A stretch of 64,000 nt of DNA from Chryseobacterium bernardetii (GTDB taxonomy: Bacteria > Bacteroidota > Bacteroidia > Flavobacteriales > Weeksellaceae): the NCBI RefSeq assembly GCF_003815975.1, contig NZ_CP033932.1, forward strand, positions 2,023,001-2,087,000, written 5' to 3'. The position numbers were made by a program, and so were the translations under genes. Below are positions 8,119 through 19,200 of this stretch, piece after piece. The notes beneath the pieces are model-generated. The model worked only from the letters and a program-made list of their open reading frames with translations. It searched no databases and was not told the origin of the DNA. The stretch's first letter is position 1; the number at the start of each line of letters is the position of its first letter.

Positions 8119-9327
8119 ATGAACACAAGTATCAAATTTATACTTGACAGTAGACCTATGTCTAATAATTTGTACACAGTATACCTTAGAATTATCAAGG
8201 ATAGAAAAAGAAAAAATATCGCTTTAGGCTTAAAATGTAAGAAAGAACACTTTGAAAATGAGCAGTTCCTGAAAGGGCATCCAGACTATAAAGTTGAAAA
8301 TAACCTACTTATTAGCTTCAAGGCAAGGGCTAATAAGATTATAAGAGACTTTCAGAACGAGGACAAAAACTTCGATCTTGATGAGTTTGAATATAAATTC
8401 AAGAATAGAACAATGGAACAGAATGTCCTTGTAGCTGGGTTCTTTGATGAAATTATTGATGAACTAACTCGGTCAGGAAGGATTGGAAATGCGAAGGCAT
8501 ATAAAGATACCAAAGATTCCTTCGTGAGTTTTGGAGGTAAGAAATTAAGACTTAGGGATATTACCCCTGTTTTGCTGGAAAAGTATGAAGTCAGTTTAAG
8601 AGAGAGAGGGAACGGTAACGGTGGAATAAGCTTTAAGATGAGACATTTAAGAGCATTGGTCAACAAGGCTATAAAACGTAAGCTTATCACGAAAGAAAAT
8701 TACCCATTTGAGACTTATAAAGTTTCAAAGCTCAAATCAGTAAATAATAAAAAGGCGCTCAGTATAGAGGAGTTTAAAAAGCTCCGAGATGTTGATTTAT
8801 CCAAGTCTCCACATCTACTTGAAGCATACAACTATTTTATGTTTTCTATTTACGCAAGGGGAATGAACTTTATTGATATTATGAAGCTTAAATGGACAGA
8901 TATTCAGGACGGTAGGATTTATTACGTAAGGTCTAAAACTAAAGCCAGTTTTAGTATCGAGATTAATCCTACCATGCAGGAGATAATAGATCTATACAAA
9001 GCTCAGGGAAGAAACAGTCAATATGTATTTCCGATTCTACTGAAAGATGATTTGACACCTGTCCAGATTGCTAATAGGAAACATAAGGTATTAAGCAGGT
9101 ACAATTCCAAATTAAAAGAAATTGGAAAATTGGCAGGTATTGAAAAATCTGTTACCTCTTACGTTGCCAGACATAGTTTTGCAACTATACTGAAATATTT
9201 AGGAACAAGTGTTTCAAAGATTTCAGAGATGATGGGCCATAGTGACGTTCAAATTACGATGACCTATCTTAAAGATTTTGAAAATGAAGATTTGGACCAG
9301 GAAATAAACAAACTAATAGAATTATAA
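8119..9327 (+). CDS. tyrosine recombinase (island integrase)
   Basis: 402-aa site-specific recombinase. An N-terminal arm-binding domain (VYLRIIKDRKRKNIALG) precedes a SAM-like core-binding domain (about 100-205) and the catalytic domain. In the latter YARGMNFIDIMKLKW carries box I (Bacteroidota R-G-M-N-F type), VRSKTKASFSIEI the beta-hairpin lysine, SYVARHSFAT box II (Tyr in place of the first His), and GHSDVQITMTYL the terminal His and nucleophile Tyr. It should cut and rejoin the 47-bp tRNA core at 4859/24333. It has its own terminator. Confidence 0.93.
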   Translation: MNTSIKFILDSRPMSNNLYTVYLRIIKDRKRKNIALGLKCKKEHFENEQFLKGHPDYKVENNLLISFKARANKIIRDFQNEDKNFDLDEFEYKFKNRTMEQNVLVAGFFDEIIDELTRSGRIGNAKAYKDTKDSFVSFGGKKLRLRDITPVLLEKYEVSLRERGNGNGGISFKMRHLRALVNKAIKRKLITKENYPFETYKVSKLKSVNNKKALSIEEFKKLRDVDLSKSPHLLEAYNYFMFSIYARGMNFIDIMKLKWTDIQDGRIYYVRSKTKASFSIEINPTMQEIIDLYKAQGRNSQYVFPILLKDDLTPVQIANRKHKVLSRYNSKLKEIGKLAGIEKSVTSYVARHSFATILKYLGTSVSKISEMMGHSDVQITMTYLKDFENEDLDQEINKLIEL

Positions 9328-9357
9328 GATTAGATACAAAAGAATCAATAATAGCCG

Positions 9358-9390
9358 AAGGTTAATTTCAATATGAGATTAACCTTTTTT
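9358..9390 (+). terminator. terminator after the recombinase
   Basis: AAGGTTAATTTC and GAGATTAACCTT form a hairpin followed by TTTTTT. Confidence 0.7.
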
Positions 9391-9445
9391 CATTTAAAAA
9401 ATTAACATTTAAACAAAGAATATTAACCATTAAATTTTAAAACGT

Positions 9446-10423
9446 ATGCAATTAAAACAATCACAAAGACAACAAGTAAAGCTCAGATTAGGACTATCAG
9501 GAGCTTCGGGATTCGGTAAAACGAAGTCAGCACTTCTACTAGCCTATGGAATGACACAGGATTGGAGCAGAATAGCTGTTATAGATACAGAAAACTCCTC
9601 TGCTTCTCTTTATTCAGACTTAGGAAATTATAATGTACTTGATCTACAAGCTCCTTACTCTCCTGAAAGATATATTCAGGCTATTGAATTGTGTGAGAAA
9701 TCAGGAATTGAAGTCATTATCATAGATTCAGCAAGCCATGAATGGAATGGTAGTGGTGGATGTCTTGATATTCACGAGAAACTGGGTGGTAGATTTCAGG
9801 ACTGGGCTAATGTTACTCCAAGGCATCAAGCATTTATCAATAAAATCCTGCAATCAAGCTGTCATATCATTACCACTACCAGGAGAAAAATAGACTATTC
9901 TTTAGATGTTGGAAGCAATGGCAAAACCCAAGTAGTGAAACATGGAACAAAAGAGATTACTAGAGATGGTTTTGAGTATGAATTAACCATAAATTTTGAG
10001 CTAGTCAATGAAAACCATTTAGCTAAGGCAAGTAAGGACCGCACAGGGTTATTTATGAACAAACCTGAATTTATTATCACTTCTGAAACAGGGAGAATGA
10101 TTTTAGACTGGTGTAATTCCGGTATTGCAGAAACTGCAAGTTTTGCAACCTCTTCTGAACCTTCTATTGATCCTCCAAATTCAACAGATTATTTTGGTCC
10201 TGGTAATGAGCGCTTCCCTAAAGAATATGGTATTAACAGTAATACCAGTAAGGAAAGTATTCTCAATAGAATCAGCACCAGCAATACGATTGCAGAACTT
10301 TTGGCTATTTACAAACAGTACCCGGAATATCAGCAGGAATTAAAGCCTGAGTATGAAGCCATAAAATCATTCTTAATCAAATTATCCAACCCACAAAACT
10401 TTTCAACCAATGGACACCATTAA
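9446..10423 (+). CDS. RecA-like phage-type AAA ATPase
   Basis: 325-aa ATPase with Walker A GASGFGKTKSALLLAYG near residue 20, IAVIDTENSSA as the next strand, and Walker B VIIIDSASHEW near residue 95. The layout is that of the AAA_24/RecA-like nucleotide-binding proteins of phages and integrated elements, used in recombination or replication. The last 12 codons overlap the start of the DUF3871 gene, so the two are translationally coupled. Confidence 0.8.
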   Translation: MQLKQSQRQQVKLRLGLSGASGFGKTKSALLLAYGMTQDWSRIAVIDTENSSASLYSDLGNYNVLDLQAPYSPERYIQAIELCEKSGIEVIIIDSASHEWNGSGGCLDIHEKLGGRFQDWANVTPRHQAFINKILQSSCHIITTTRRKIDYSLDVGSNGKTQVVKHGTKEITRDGFEYELTINFELVNENHLAKASKDRTGLFMNKPEFIITSETGRMILDWCNSGIAETASFATSSEPSIDPPNSTDYFGPGNERFPKEYGINSNTSKESILNRISTSNTIAELLAIYKQYPEYQQELKPEYEAIKSFLIKLSNPQNFSTNGHH

Positions 10424-11609
10424 TAAAATCAGGCCAGCTACATTAGAAGAAGCATTTGAACTCAGACCAGCGCATAATATCAAAGAAATTTCTTTGTATG
10501 AAAGCAGGATGAATAGTGATACTGCCCACCATTCAAATCAGGATTATTTTATTCCTGGTTCTGTTGCAATTGAAACAAAATCAAAAGAACAAGTAAAATC
10601 AGAACAAAGTGATGATTATCAGGATTTTAATAGTTCTCTTCAAAGAATTAAAGTTCACCAGGAACACAAACCAATGGAAGTGATACAATATGAACACAAG
10701 CCCTTCATTGAAGCCAATACACAAGCGGTCAATCTTTACCATTTAAAGAATGACTGTATTATCCCGGTTTTCAGTAAAGATAATGAAAAAACAATTGCTC
10801 ATCAGGAATTTATTGATGTGGTGATGAATGCTGCACAAAAGGTATTTCCCATGCAGAGCATTACAGAACCAGAAATAAGGGTATCACATCAGATTAAAGG
10901 CAGGACACCGGATGCCATACACCTAAGTGTAAAAGACCTATTGGATCATCAAAAAACAATTTATTATGAAAGAATGGCATTTATTATCAGGATTCCTTGT
11001 ATAACAGATATAGTAAATGGAAATAGACTATCACTCACAATAGGTGGTGTCAGAAGCTATAATTTGGAGAATCTTTATAATAAGAAGACATTGGAACGAA
11101 TGAAGTTTTTCATCGGTTTTCAGAATCAGGTATGCTGTAATTTATGTGTATCAACAGATGGATTCAAGGAAGATATGAGGGTATCCGGTACTCAGGAGTT
11201 GTATTCCAAAGCATTGGATGTTATGCAGAATTATGATGCAGAGCTTCATTTAAAGGAGATGAAGGAGCTTACCCATGATTCTCTCTCTGAACATCAGTTC
11301 GCACAGCTTATAGGTAGAAGCAGGTTGTATCAACATTTACCAAAGTCAGAGAAACAGAATATTCCTCTGCTTCACTTCAATGACAGCCATATTAATACGA
11401 TGGCAAAGGATTATTACGAAGATAAGAACTTTTGCAGGCAGGAAGATGGAAATATCAATTTATGGTCAGTGTATAACCTCTTCACACAGGCCAATAAGTC
11501 TTCATATATAGATACTTTCCTGGATAGGAATCTGAACGCTTTTGATTTTACCAAAGGTATTCAGAAAACGCTCAATGGTAATTCTGATTACTGTTGGTTT
11601 TTGAGCTAG
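10410..11609 (+). CDS. DUF3871 family protein
   Basis: 399 aa. IRVSHQIKGRTPDAIHLSV, YYERMAFIIRIPCI, NGNRLSLTIGGVRSYNLENL and FIGFQNQVCCNLCVSTDGFK are the hallmark blocks of DUF3871, a family confined to Bacteroidota mobile elements with no established activity. It is always near RecA-like ATPases in such elements, and that is the case here, with a 14-nt overlap. A plausible role is element DNA metabolism, which is an inference from context only. Confidence 0.85.
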   Translation: MDTINKIRPATLEEAFELRPAHNIKEISLYESRMNSDTAHHSNQDYFIPGSVAIETKSKEQVKSEQSDDYQDFNSSLQRIKVHQEHKPMEVIQYEHKPFIEANTQAVNLYHLKNDCIIPVFSKDNEKTIAHQEFIDVVMNAAQKVFPMQSITEPEIRVSHQIKGRTPDAIHLSVKDLLDHQKTIYYERMAFIIRIPCITDIVNGNRLSLTIGGVRSYNLENLYNKKTLERMKFFIGFQNQVCCNLCVSTDGFKEDMRVSGTQELYSKALDVMQNYDAELHLKEMKELTHDSLSEHQFAQLIGRSRLYQHLPKSEKQNIPLLHFNDSHINTMAKDYYEDKNFCRQEDGNINLWSVYNLFTQANKSSYIDTFLDRNLNAFDFTKGIQKTLNGNSDYCWFLS

Positions 11610-11613
11610 ATAG

Positions 11614-11640
11614 ACTGCCCCTTAATTGGGGTAGTTTTTT
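11614..11640 (+). terminator. terminator after DUF3871 gene
   Basis: ACTGCCCC, loop TTAATT, GGGGTAGT, then a T run. Confidence 0.75.
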
Positions 11641-11824
11641 TACATGCAATACAAGTAGTAGAACATTGTAAACAAAAAGCAAATCTATTTTTTTATACGT
11701 CAAGTTTTGTCGCTTTGTTGTGATAGCTTTGCACTATAACTGCTAAAGAATAGATAAAAAGTAAGATTAAGAATGTTCATACTAAATCCATTAAATAACT
11801 CTTTATCATGTGAAAAAAAATATA

Positions 11825-11832
11825 TACTTTTG
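11825..11832 (+). promoter_or_regulatory. -7 box of the RHS cargo operon
   Basis: TACTTTTG matches TAnnTTTG and lies 41 nt before the ATG at 11874. The 11641-11824 stretch upstream shows no gene. Confidence 0.45.
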
Positions 11833-11873
11833 TGGGAAAACCTAAAACATAAATATTTAATACATACACAATT

Positions 11874-12695
11874 ATGAAAACACAATTATTTTCGCTGACA
11901 TTATTAGTGTCATCATTTACATTTGCACAATCATGGAATTTAAACGGAAATACTGGGATTAATCCAGCAACTAATTTTATCGGGACTACAGATAATCAAC
12001 CTTTAGTGTTGAAGTCTAATAATAATGCGGGATTTCGTTTATTGCCAGCAGGAGATGCAAGAATAGGTTTGAATGATATTGATACAGCTTCTCCGGCAGA
12101 GCTAAGAGTTTATAATAGTGAAAGTACTCTTGTTGAAGTTGCCAATTCATTAGGAAGATTTCAAATTGCTAAGGCTGGATGTGATGGTTGCTACTCGGAA
12201 AAAGCTGGAGATACAGTGCTTAGAAACTTAGGAAAAACCCATAATATCATACTAGCTCTTCCCAACGATAATAATGATGGTACATCTTACATTGGTATCA
12301 ATGATGGCACTCGTGGTACATGGATTAAATTTTTCAATAACGGAATTGCAAGATTTGACGGCAAAATATATGCTAAAGAAGTTGAGGTAAAAATTAATGT
12401 TTGGGCAGATTATGTATTCAGAAAAGACTATAAGCTTCGTCCCCTAGAAGATGTTGAACAGCATATTACAGAAAAAGGACATTTACCCAATATTCCATCT
12501 GCAAAAGATGTAGAGAAAGAGGGAATAAATCTTGGTGAAATGGATGCAAAACTTTTGGAAAAGATTGAAGAACTGACTCTTTACTCCATTGAACAGAATA
12601 AGCAGATCAAATCCCAGAAAGAACAACTTAGACAACAATCTGAAGATTTAGAACAGTTGAAACAACAAGTTCAGAAATTATTATTAATTAAATAG
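11874..12695 (+). CDS. secreted tail-fibre-like protein with C-terminal coiled coil
   Basis: 273 aa. A signal peptide (MKTQLFSLTLLVSSFTFAQ) is followed by a repeat-poor beta region (NLNGNTGINPATNFIGTTDN), then DYVFRKDYKLRPLEDVEQHI and HLPNIPSAKDV. This block is typical of Bacteroidota cell-surface proteins related to phage tail fibres. A Gln/Glu-rich coiled coil spans about residues 225-270. It is the first gene of a three-gene cargo operon with the RHS protein and probably assists its surface display. Role is inferred. Confidence 0.65.
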   Translation: MKTQLFSLTLLVSSFTFAQSWNLNGNTGINPATNFIGTTDNQPLVLKSNNNAGFRLLPAGDARIGLNDIDTASPAELRVYNSESTLVEVANSLGRFQIAKAGCDGCYSEKAGDTVLRNLGKTHNIILALPNDNNDGTSYIGINDGTRGTWIKFFNNGIARFDGKIYAKEVEVKINVWADYVFRKDYKLRPLEDVEQHITEKGHLPNIPSAKDVEKEGINLGEMDAKLLEKIEELTLYSIEQNKQIKSQKEQLRQQSEDLEQLKQQVQKLLLIK

Positions 12696-12701
12696 CCACA
12701 A

Positions 12702-13184
12702 ATGAAAACAAAACTACTTTCGATATTCTCTTTATTTATAGGTTTCCTAGGTTATTCCCAAACTGAAGTGTATTTTAAGTACGATGAAGCAGGAAATCAA
12801 AGATACAGAGGAACAAATTCAGCAGGAAAAACAGCACAGGAGCCTACAAAAACAGAAGCTAAAACTGTTGCTGTAGCCCAAAGTGAACCTGCTCCTCAAT
12901 CTCAAATTATGGATGAAGCAACTTTCTGGAAACAGATAAGGCTGTATCCTGTTCCTGTAAATGATGTTTTGACCATAGACTGGACAGAACAAGTAGATGG
13001 ATTGATAGAATCTGTCTCTCTTTATCAGCACAGCACTGTACACTGGAAATTCCAGCAGCAGAATACACCTGATTTGAACAAGCAGATCAAAATCAATATG
13101 ACAGGCTATGATTGGGGTGTATATGTATTACGCTTTACCCTAAAAGATGGAAGGGTATTCAGCAGAAATATCACAAAACGATAA
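12702..13184 (+). CDS. small secreted protein with T9SS-type C-terminal domain
   Basis: 160 aa. A signal peptide is followed by a short YFKYDEAGNQRYRG segment, an Ala/Pro/Lys/Thr-rich linker, and a C-terminal sorting-like domain (IRLYPVPVNDVLTIDW, then DWGVYVLRFTLKDGRVFSRN). It is 6 nt downstream of the tail-fibre-like gene and 36 nt before the RHS gene. Such short partners often precede RHS/SpvB genes in Flavobacteriia. The exact role is unknown. Confidence 0.6.
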   Translation: MKTKLLSIFSLFIGFLGYSQTEVYFKYDEAGNQRYRGTNSAGKTAQEPTKTEAKTVAVAQSEPAPQSQIMDEATFWKQIRLYPVPVNDVLTIDWTEQVDGLIESVSLYQHSTVHWKFQQQNTPDLNKQIKINMTGYDWGVYVLRFTLKDGRVFSRNITKR

Positions 13185-13220
13185 ACTTTTAACCAGAACA
13201 ATTTACAAAAAACAACAAAT

Positions 13221-16200
13221 ATGAAATTATTTTTACCATTTATACTGTCCTTGTGCTCGGTATTGGGCTTTTCACAGACCATACTGTATCAGGCAGAAAG
13301 CACATCCCGTACAGTTCAGGATCCACAAACAGTGGTTCTGGCGCAGGGATTTCATGCTAAATCTGATGTTTCCAATCCTTTTATAGCTAAAATTGGCCCT
13401 TCTACAGAAAGCTCAGGAGGAGGACCTGTGGATTCAGGAGCAGGAGCAAGTAACCCATCAGGAACTACTGCTCCTGATGGAAAAAGCTTCCATGATACTA
13501 AAGGAAATATCGACGTAAATGGAGCCGGACAATTGCAGTTTACTTTACCCATTGCATTACCACCAGGGGTAAAATCTATAGCACCACAGATCAACCTTGT
13601 TTATACCAGTGGCGCAGGAAATGGAATTGCTGGCTATGCCTGGAATTTATCTGGTATTACAGCTATTTCAAGAATAGGAAAGAATATTGAAAAAGATGGG
13701 GATGTCAAAGAAATTCAGCTTGACTACTCTGATTATTACAGCTTCAATGGGCAGAGATTAATTCTTAAATCCGGTGAATATGGTAAAGATGGGGCAGAAT
13801 ATGTTACTGAAAAATATTCCAATATTAAAATAAAATCTGTTGGAGCAATTACAGGACAAACATGGCAGGGACCTGAATACTGGGAAGTAACCTTTGAAGA
13901 CGGCTCTCAGGCCTGGTATGGAGGAACTACATCCGGAGCCAATGCGGCAAGGACACCCTTAGATTATAATATTGTGAAATGGAGGGATCCCAAAGGAAAT
14001 TATATCACCTATGATTATACACAGTCCAGTAATGTTGCAGTGATTTCAAACATAAATTGGGGAGGTAATGATGTCTTAAGTAAGCCTCGTTTTAACACCA
14101 TTCAGTTTATCTACTTTGATGAAAGAACATTAAAGGAAATTAATTACATGAACGGAGTTGAATTTATACAAAATAGATTACTAAAGGAAATTAAGGTAAG
14201 TTCAAATGGAAAACAATTTAAAAGATATGCTGTAGAATATACTAATAATGGTTCAAGTTACCAGTTTGCTAACGGCATTACAGAGTATAATACAGATGAT
14301 CAGCCAGCTAACCCTGTTAAATTTGAATATGAGACAGATCCATCGTTTTCCAATACATTTAGACAGGATGCAAGGTTTGATGATATTTATGGTAATTATG
14401 TTATTCCTGGGGATTTTAATGGAGATGGAAAATTGGATTTTATACGGTTCAGTAAATTAACATTAAGTAGGCTAGATAACAGTAACGATTTTTATTCAAT
14501 TAATTACGAAGGAGCAGCAGCAGGAAAAGGAACATATTATGATTTAAATGGGATAATTCCTTCTAAAAATATATTTTTCACATTTAATGCAGGAACCAGC
14601 AGTTTTAAAATGAGAGGTTATTCGTTCAATAACAGCTCAATGCAGGAAATAATGAATAAAAGTTTTGATATATCAAATAGTGGTTTATCTAGTACCGACG
14701 GCTTTGAAAATAATATTCCTAATGGGGGGTATGTTAGTATTAATCTTTCCAATCATATTTTTACAGAAGGCGATTTTAATGGAGATGGATTGTCAGAATT
14801 TATTTATACTGTTGAAAAAAAAATCGTACATAAAATATATAGAGCAAATCAGGTAAGAGAAGTAATAAAAAAGAGAGGTGTTTATACTTTCTATATAGAC
14901 CTTAAAAATAATACTGCAAAACTACTTGATGTAAAATCATCACCTGGAAATGAGCTGCTTAAATATAAGATTCCAAAAGTTGCAGATTTTAATGGTAATA
15001 GTAAAACAGATTTTTTAAAGATTGAAGATGACGGAAGTATTGGAGTATATGAATTAGATAGTCAAAACAATTTTATAAAATTGTTTTCCACCGCAAAAGA
15101 AAGTCTGGATGATATTCTGTACATGGGAGATTTCAATGGAGATGGTAAAACAGACATAATTGCCCCAATAGCAGAAGATTCATCAGATTGGAGGATGTAT
15201 ATTTCTACTGGTACTGGCTTTAAAAAAGAATATTATTCTAATCTATTCTTATACAAACCAGATTATACAGGATCAGGAACAAAATATAGAAATACAGTCA
15301 GAACGTATGCAACTCCTGATTTAAATAAAGACGGTAAAAGTGATTTTCTTCAATTCCAATCTGAAGTATGGTTTAGAGAATGGGCTATCAATAATCCGGA
15401 TTCTAGCTATGGTTTTAATTATTTGAGAAATGATGGAATAGATACTAATGGAAAACCTATATTTACTAATGTTTATAGCCTTGCTCCAAAAGAGGCCACC
15501 GAAAGTGGTGATGCTGATTCCGAGGACATTAATTATTCCATGTATGGAGAGCATTACCTTCCATTATTTGGTACATTCCGTGTAGCCCAGCTTAATACAG
15601 AATTTGTTATAACCCATAAAACCAAATTAATAATCTGGGATTTTGGAAGCAAAATTAATACGATTTCAAGGATAAAATCAGTTGCACAAGGAGGATTGAC
15701 TACAAGTGTTGAATATTCCAGTTTAGTTAATGATAAAAATGTTTATAAATCTTATTATAACACCAATGCTATTGCATATCCTTATGTAAATATCGGGGAA
15801 AGCATTAATTATAATGTAGTTTCCAAGCTTATTCAGGGAGAAAGAATACAAGAATTTAGATATAGAGACCTGATTGGGCATTTACATGGCAAAGGGACGA
15901 TTGGCTTTAGACAAACAGCCAGATCAACATTCTTTGCCAGTGGTTTTGAGAACACAAAAATCTGGAGTGGCTCTGAAATAAACCCTACTAATGAAGGATT
16001 ACCCTATAAGGATTGGTCTATAAGAACTACGGACGAAACGAAAATATTTCCGAATGATATTTCTTTAGACAATACCCAGTTATTGTCATTTAAACAATAT
16101 CAATACAAAATAGATAAACTTCTCAACGGGAATGTAGTGACAACAGTTACAGATGCTGATAAACCTAAAATTGTTCTTGCTGTCAACCCATATATTACTA

Positions 16201-19200
16201 CATCCAAAGACTTTCTAAAAAATGTAAAGACAGTCCATACTGTTGAAGAATATGATAATTTATATCTTCCTAAAAAGTCTGTAACAAACGTTAACGATGG
16301 CTTTTCTATTATTAGATCAGAACTGGAATACTATCCACCTAATATTACTCCGGGAAATAACTACAGCATCGGTAAACCAAAAATCAAAACCGATATTGTA
16401 CAAGCCTATGGGGATACCAAATCGACCAAGGAAGAATATATATATGAAGATAATCTGCTTAAGAGCTTCAAAACATGGAACAGAGATAATACAGGCTATT
16501 TACAGGAAACCTACGAATATGATGGTTTTGGAAATATCACTCAAAAAGTAACCACCAATAGTGTAGATTCCCAAACACAAACCTTAAAAACAGAATATGA
16601 TCCAAAAGGAAGGTTTGCAGTCAAGAAAACGGATAATTTAGGACTGGAAACTCATATTAGCTATAATGATCAGGGCCAGATTGAGAAGCAAACAGATCCT
16701 CTGGGAAATACTCTTAGCAATACTTATGACAATTGGGGTAAGCTCCTCACTTCTAAGACCAATCTGACAGGGATAACCACCTACCAGTATGAAAGGGATA
16801 ATAATTCTAACATCATTGTTATCCAGTACGATCCAGATGGTGATATCACCAAAAAGTTTACCAACAGGTTTGGGCAGGAATACAGAACATCCACCAAGGC
16901 GTTTGGGCAAGGTCAGTTTATTTCTCAGGATGCTCGGTATGATGTATTGGGTAGAAAAACATTTGAAAGTGAGCCTTATTTTGAGGGGCAAAATCCAAGC
17001 TTGTGGAACGCATTGAAATATGATGATACCATTTTCCCTACTAAAATAACATCTATATCACTTGTTAACTCATTTGATTTGGGAGGGACAATACATTCCT
17101 TTCTGGGTAAAAAAATAGAAACTACCGTTACCGGCTTAACAACAACCGTTAAGGAAATCAACGGTTATCAAAGGACAACTTCTAAAACAGCAGATGCATT
17201 AGGAAATATAGTATCAACTATAGATAAAGGAGGAACAATCCAGTTTTCCTATAATGCTGCAGGAGAGCAAATTAAAGCTCAATATGCTGAAAATATTGTT
17301 ACCACCAAATATGATTCATGGGGAAGAAAATCAGAATTTAATGATCCTTCCAATGGATTGTATAAATATGAATATGATGGTTTGGGGCAGCCTAAGAAGA
17401 TCATCAGCCCAAAAGGGACGAAGGAATATACTTATAATAATCTAGGACAGCTAACCTCTCAAAAAGAACTTTCTACTACCGATGGTGGACAGGTAACGAA
17501 TAAGACGATTTCTTTTACTTATGATAATAAAGGAAGAGTTATTACCAAGTCAGGAACTTCTAAAAGCCAGGCATATAGTAATAATGTTTCCTATGATCCA
17601 CAAGGAAGATTATTATCTGCATCTGAAAGCAGCAATGGCAAGTATTTTATTCAGAAAGGGATAACTTATGATGATAAAGCAAGGGTAATATCCTATGAGA
17701 AACAACTATATTCTTCCGGTACTTTAACCAAAGTACAAATAGAAAATGTGTACAATGCCTGGAATGGTGAACTCAGCCAGGTAAAGGATAAAAACTCAGG
17801 AAAAGTTCTGTGGGAACTCAAAGAGACCAATGCAAAAGGCCAGGTACTGAAAGCCAAATTAGGAGCTGCGGATATTAACAACACCTATGATACAAGTGGT
17901 TTCTTAACTAATGTCAGCCACTCTTCACAGGTAAAACCAGGTATCCTGCAACTTTCTTATTCTTTTGACGGGATTAAAAACGAGCTAAAAAGCAGAACAA
18001 CCGGAGGTGATTTCAATATTGTAGAATCATTTGATTATGATGATAACAATAGACTTGTTAACTGGACTAATCCGGTAACAGGAGTTAAAGTACAAAATGC
18101 AACCCGTAACGTTTATGATGTAAAAGGAAGAATCCTGGAAAACGATCAGGTAGGAAAGATTAAGTTTGAAAATTCTGCAAAAATCTACCAGCCAACTGGT
18201 ATGACATTAAATGCTGCTGGAATCCAGAACTACAACAATGATCTAATTCAAAGCATTACGTATAACGAAAACAATGATCCTGTATTCATCGATGGTGAAA
18301 AAGGAGATGTTGCCTTTCAGTATGGCTTGACCGCCATGAGACAAAGGGTTACTTATGGAGGTAACTTCAGTACAGATGGAGAAGGAAAGTTTACCAAATA
18401 TTATAGTGAAGACGGAAGCTATGAAATTGCAAAAGACAATACTACCGGAAAAGAAAAGCATATCATTTATATAGGTGGAACACCATATGAATCAAATATT
18501 GTATATTTAAAAAACTTTACAGAGAGCAGCGGTTCTTACAAATTTTTACATAAAGATTATATTGGAAGTATCTTAGCCATCAGTGATGAAGCAGGAAATA
18601 AATTAGAGCAGAGACATTTTGATGCATGGGGTAATTTTACTCATTTGCAAATTGGAAACGGAGCCATTATCACCGATAAAAATATAATTGATAATGCTTC
18701 GTTATTAGTAGACAGGTGCTACACAAGCCATGAACATTTTGTAGAGGTTGGAATCATCCACATGAATGGTAGATTGTATGATCCTTTATTGAGAAGGTTC
18801 TTAAATGCGGATGAAAATATTCAGGACCCGACCAATACCCAGAACTATAACAAATATGGGTATGTAATGAATAATCCATTGATGTACAATGACCCAAGTG
18901 GAGAGTTTATTTGGTGGATTCCAGCTGTAGCAGCTATAGTTTCAGAGATATTCACGATGTATTATACCCAAGCTCCTTTTGATTTATCTCGTTTTACAGG
19001 TAACCTTATTATTTCGTATGCCAGTGCGGGAATAGCAAATGGTATTGGGGAAATTTTCCAGATCGGAAGTCAGGCTGCCAACTCTTTAGGAACTACCTGG
19101 ACAATTGTGGCCAAGGCGGGCGCCCATTCTTTAACACAGGGAGTAATGTCGTTCATACAAGGAGGAAATTTCTGGGGTGGTGCTTTAAGTGGTGCTTTTA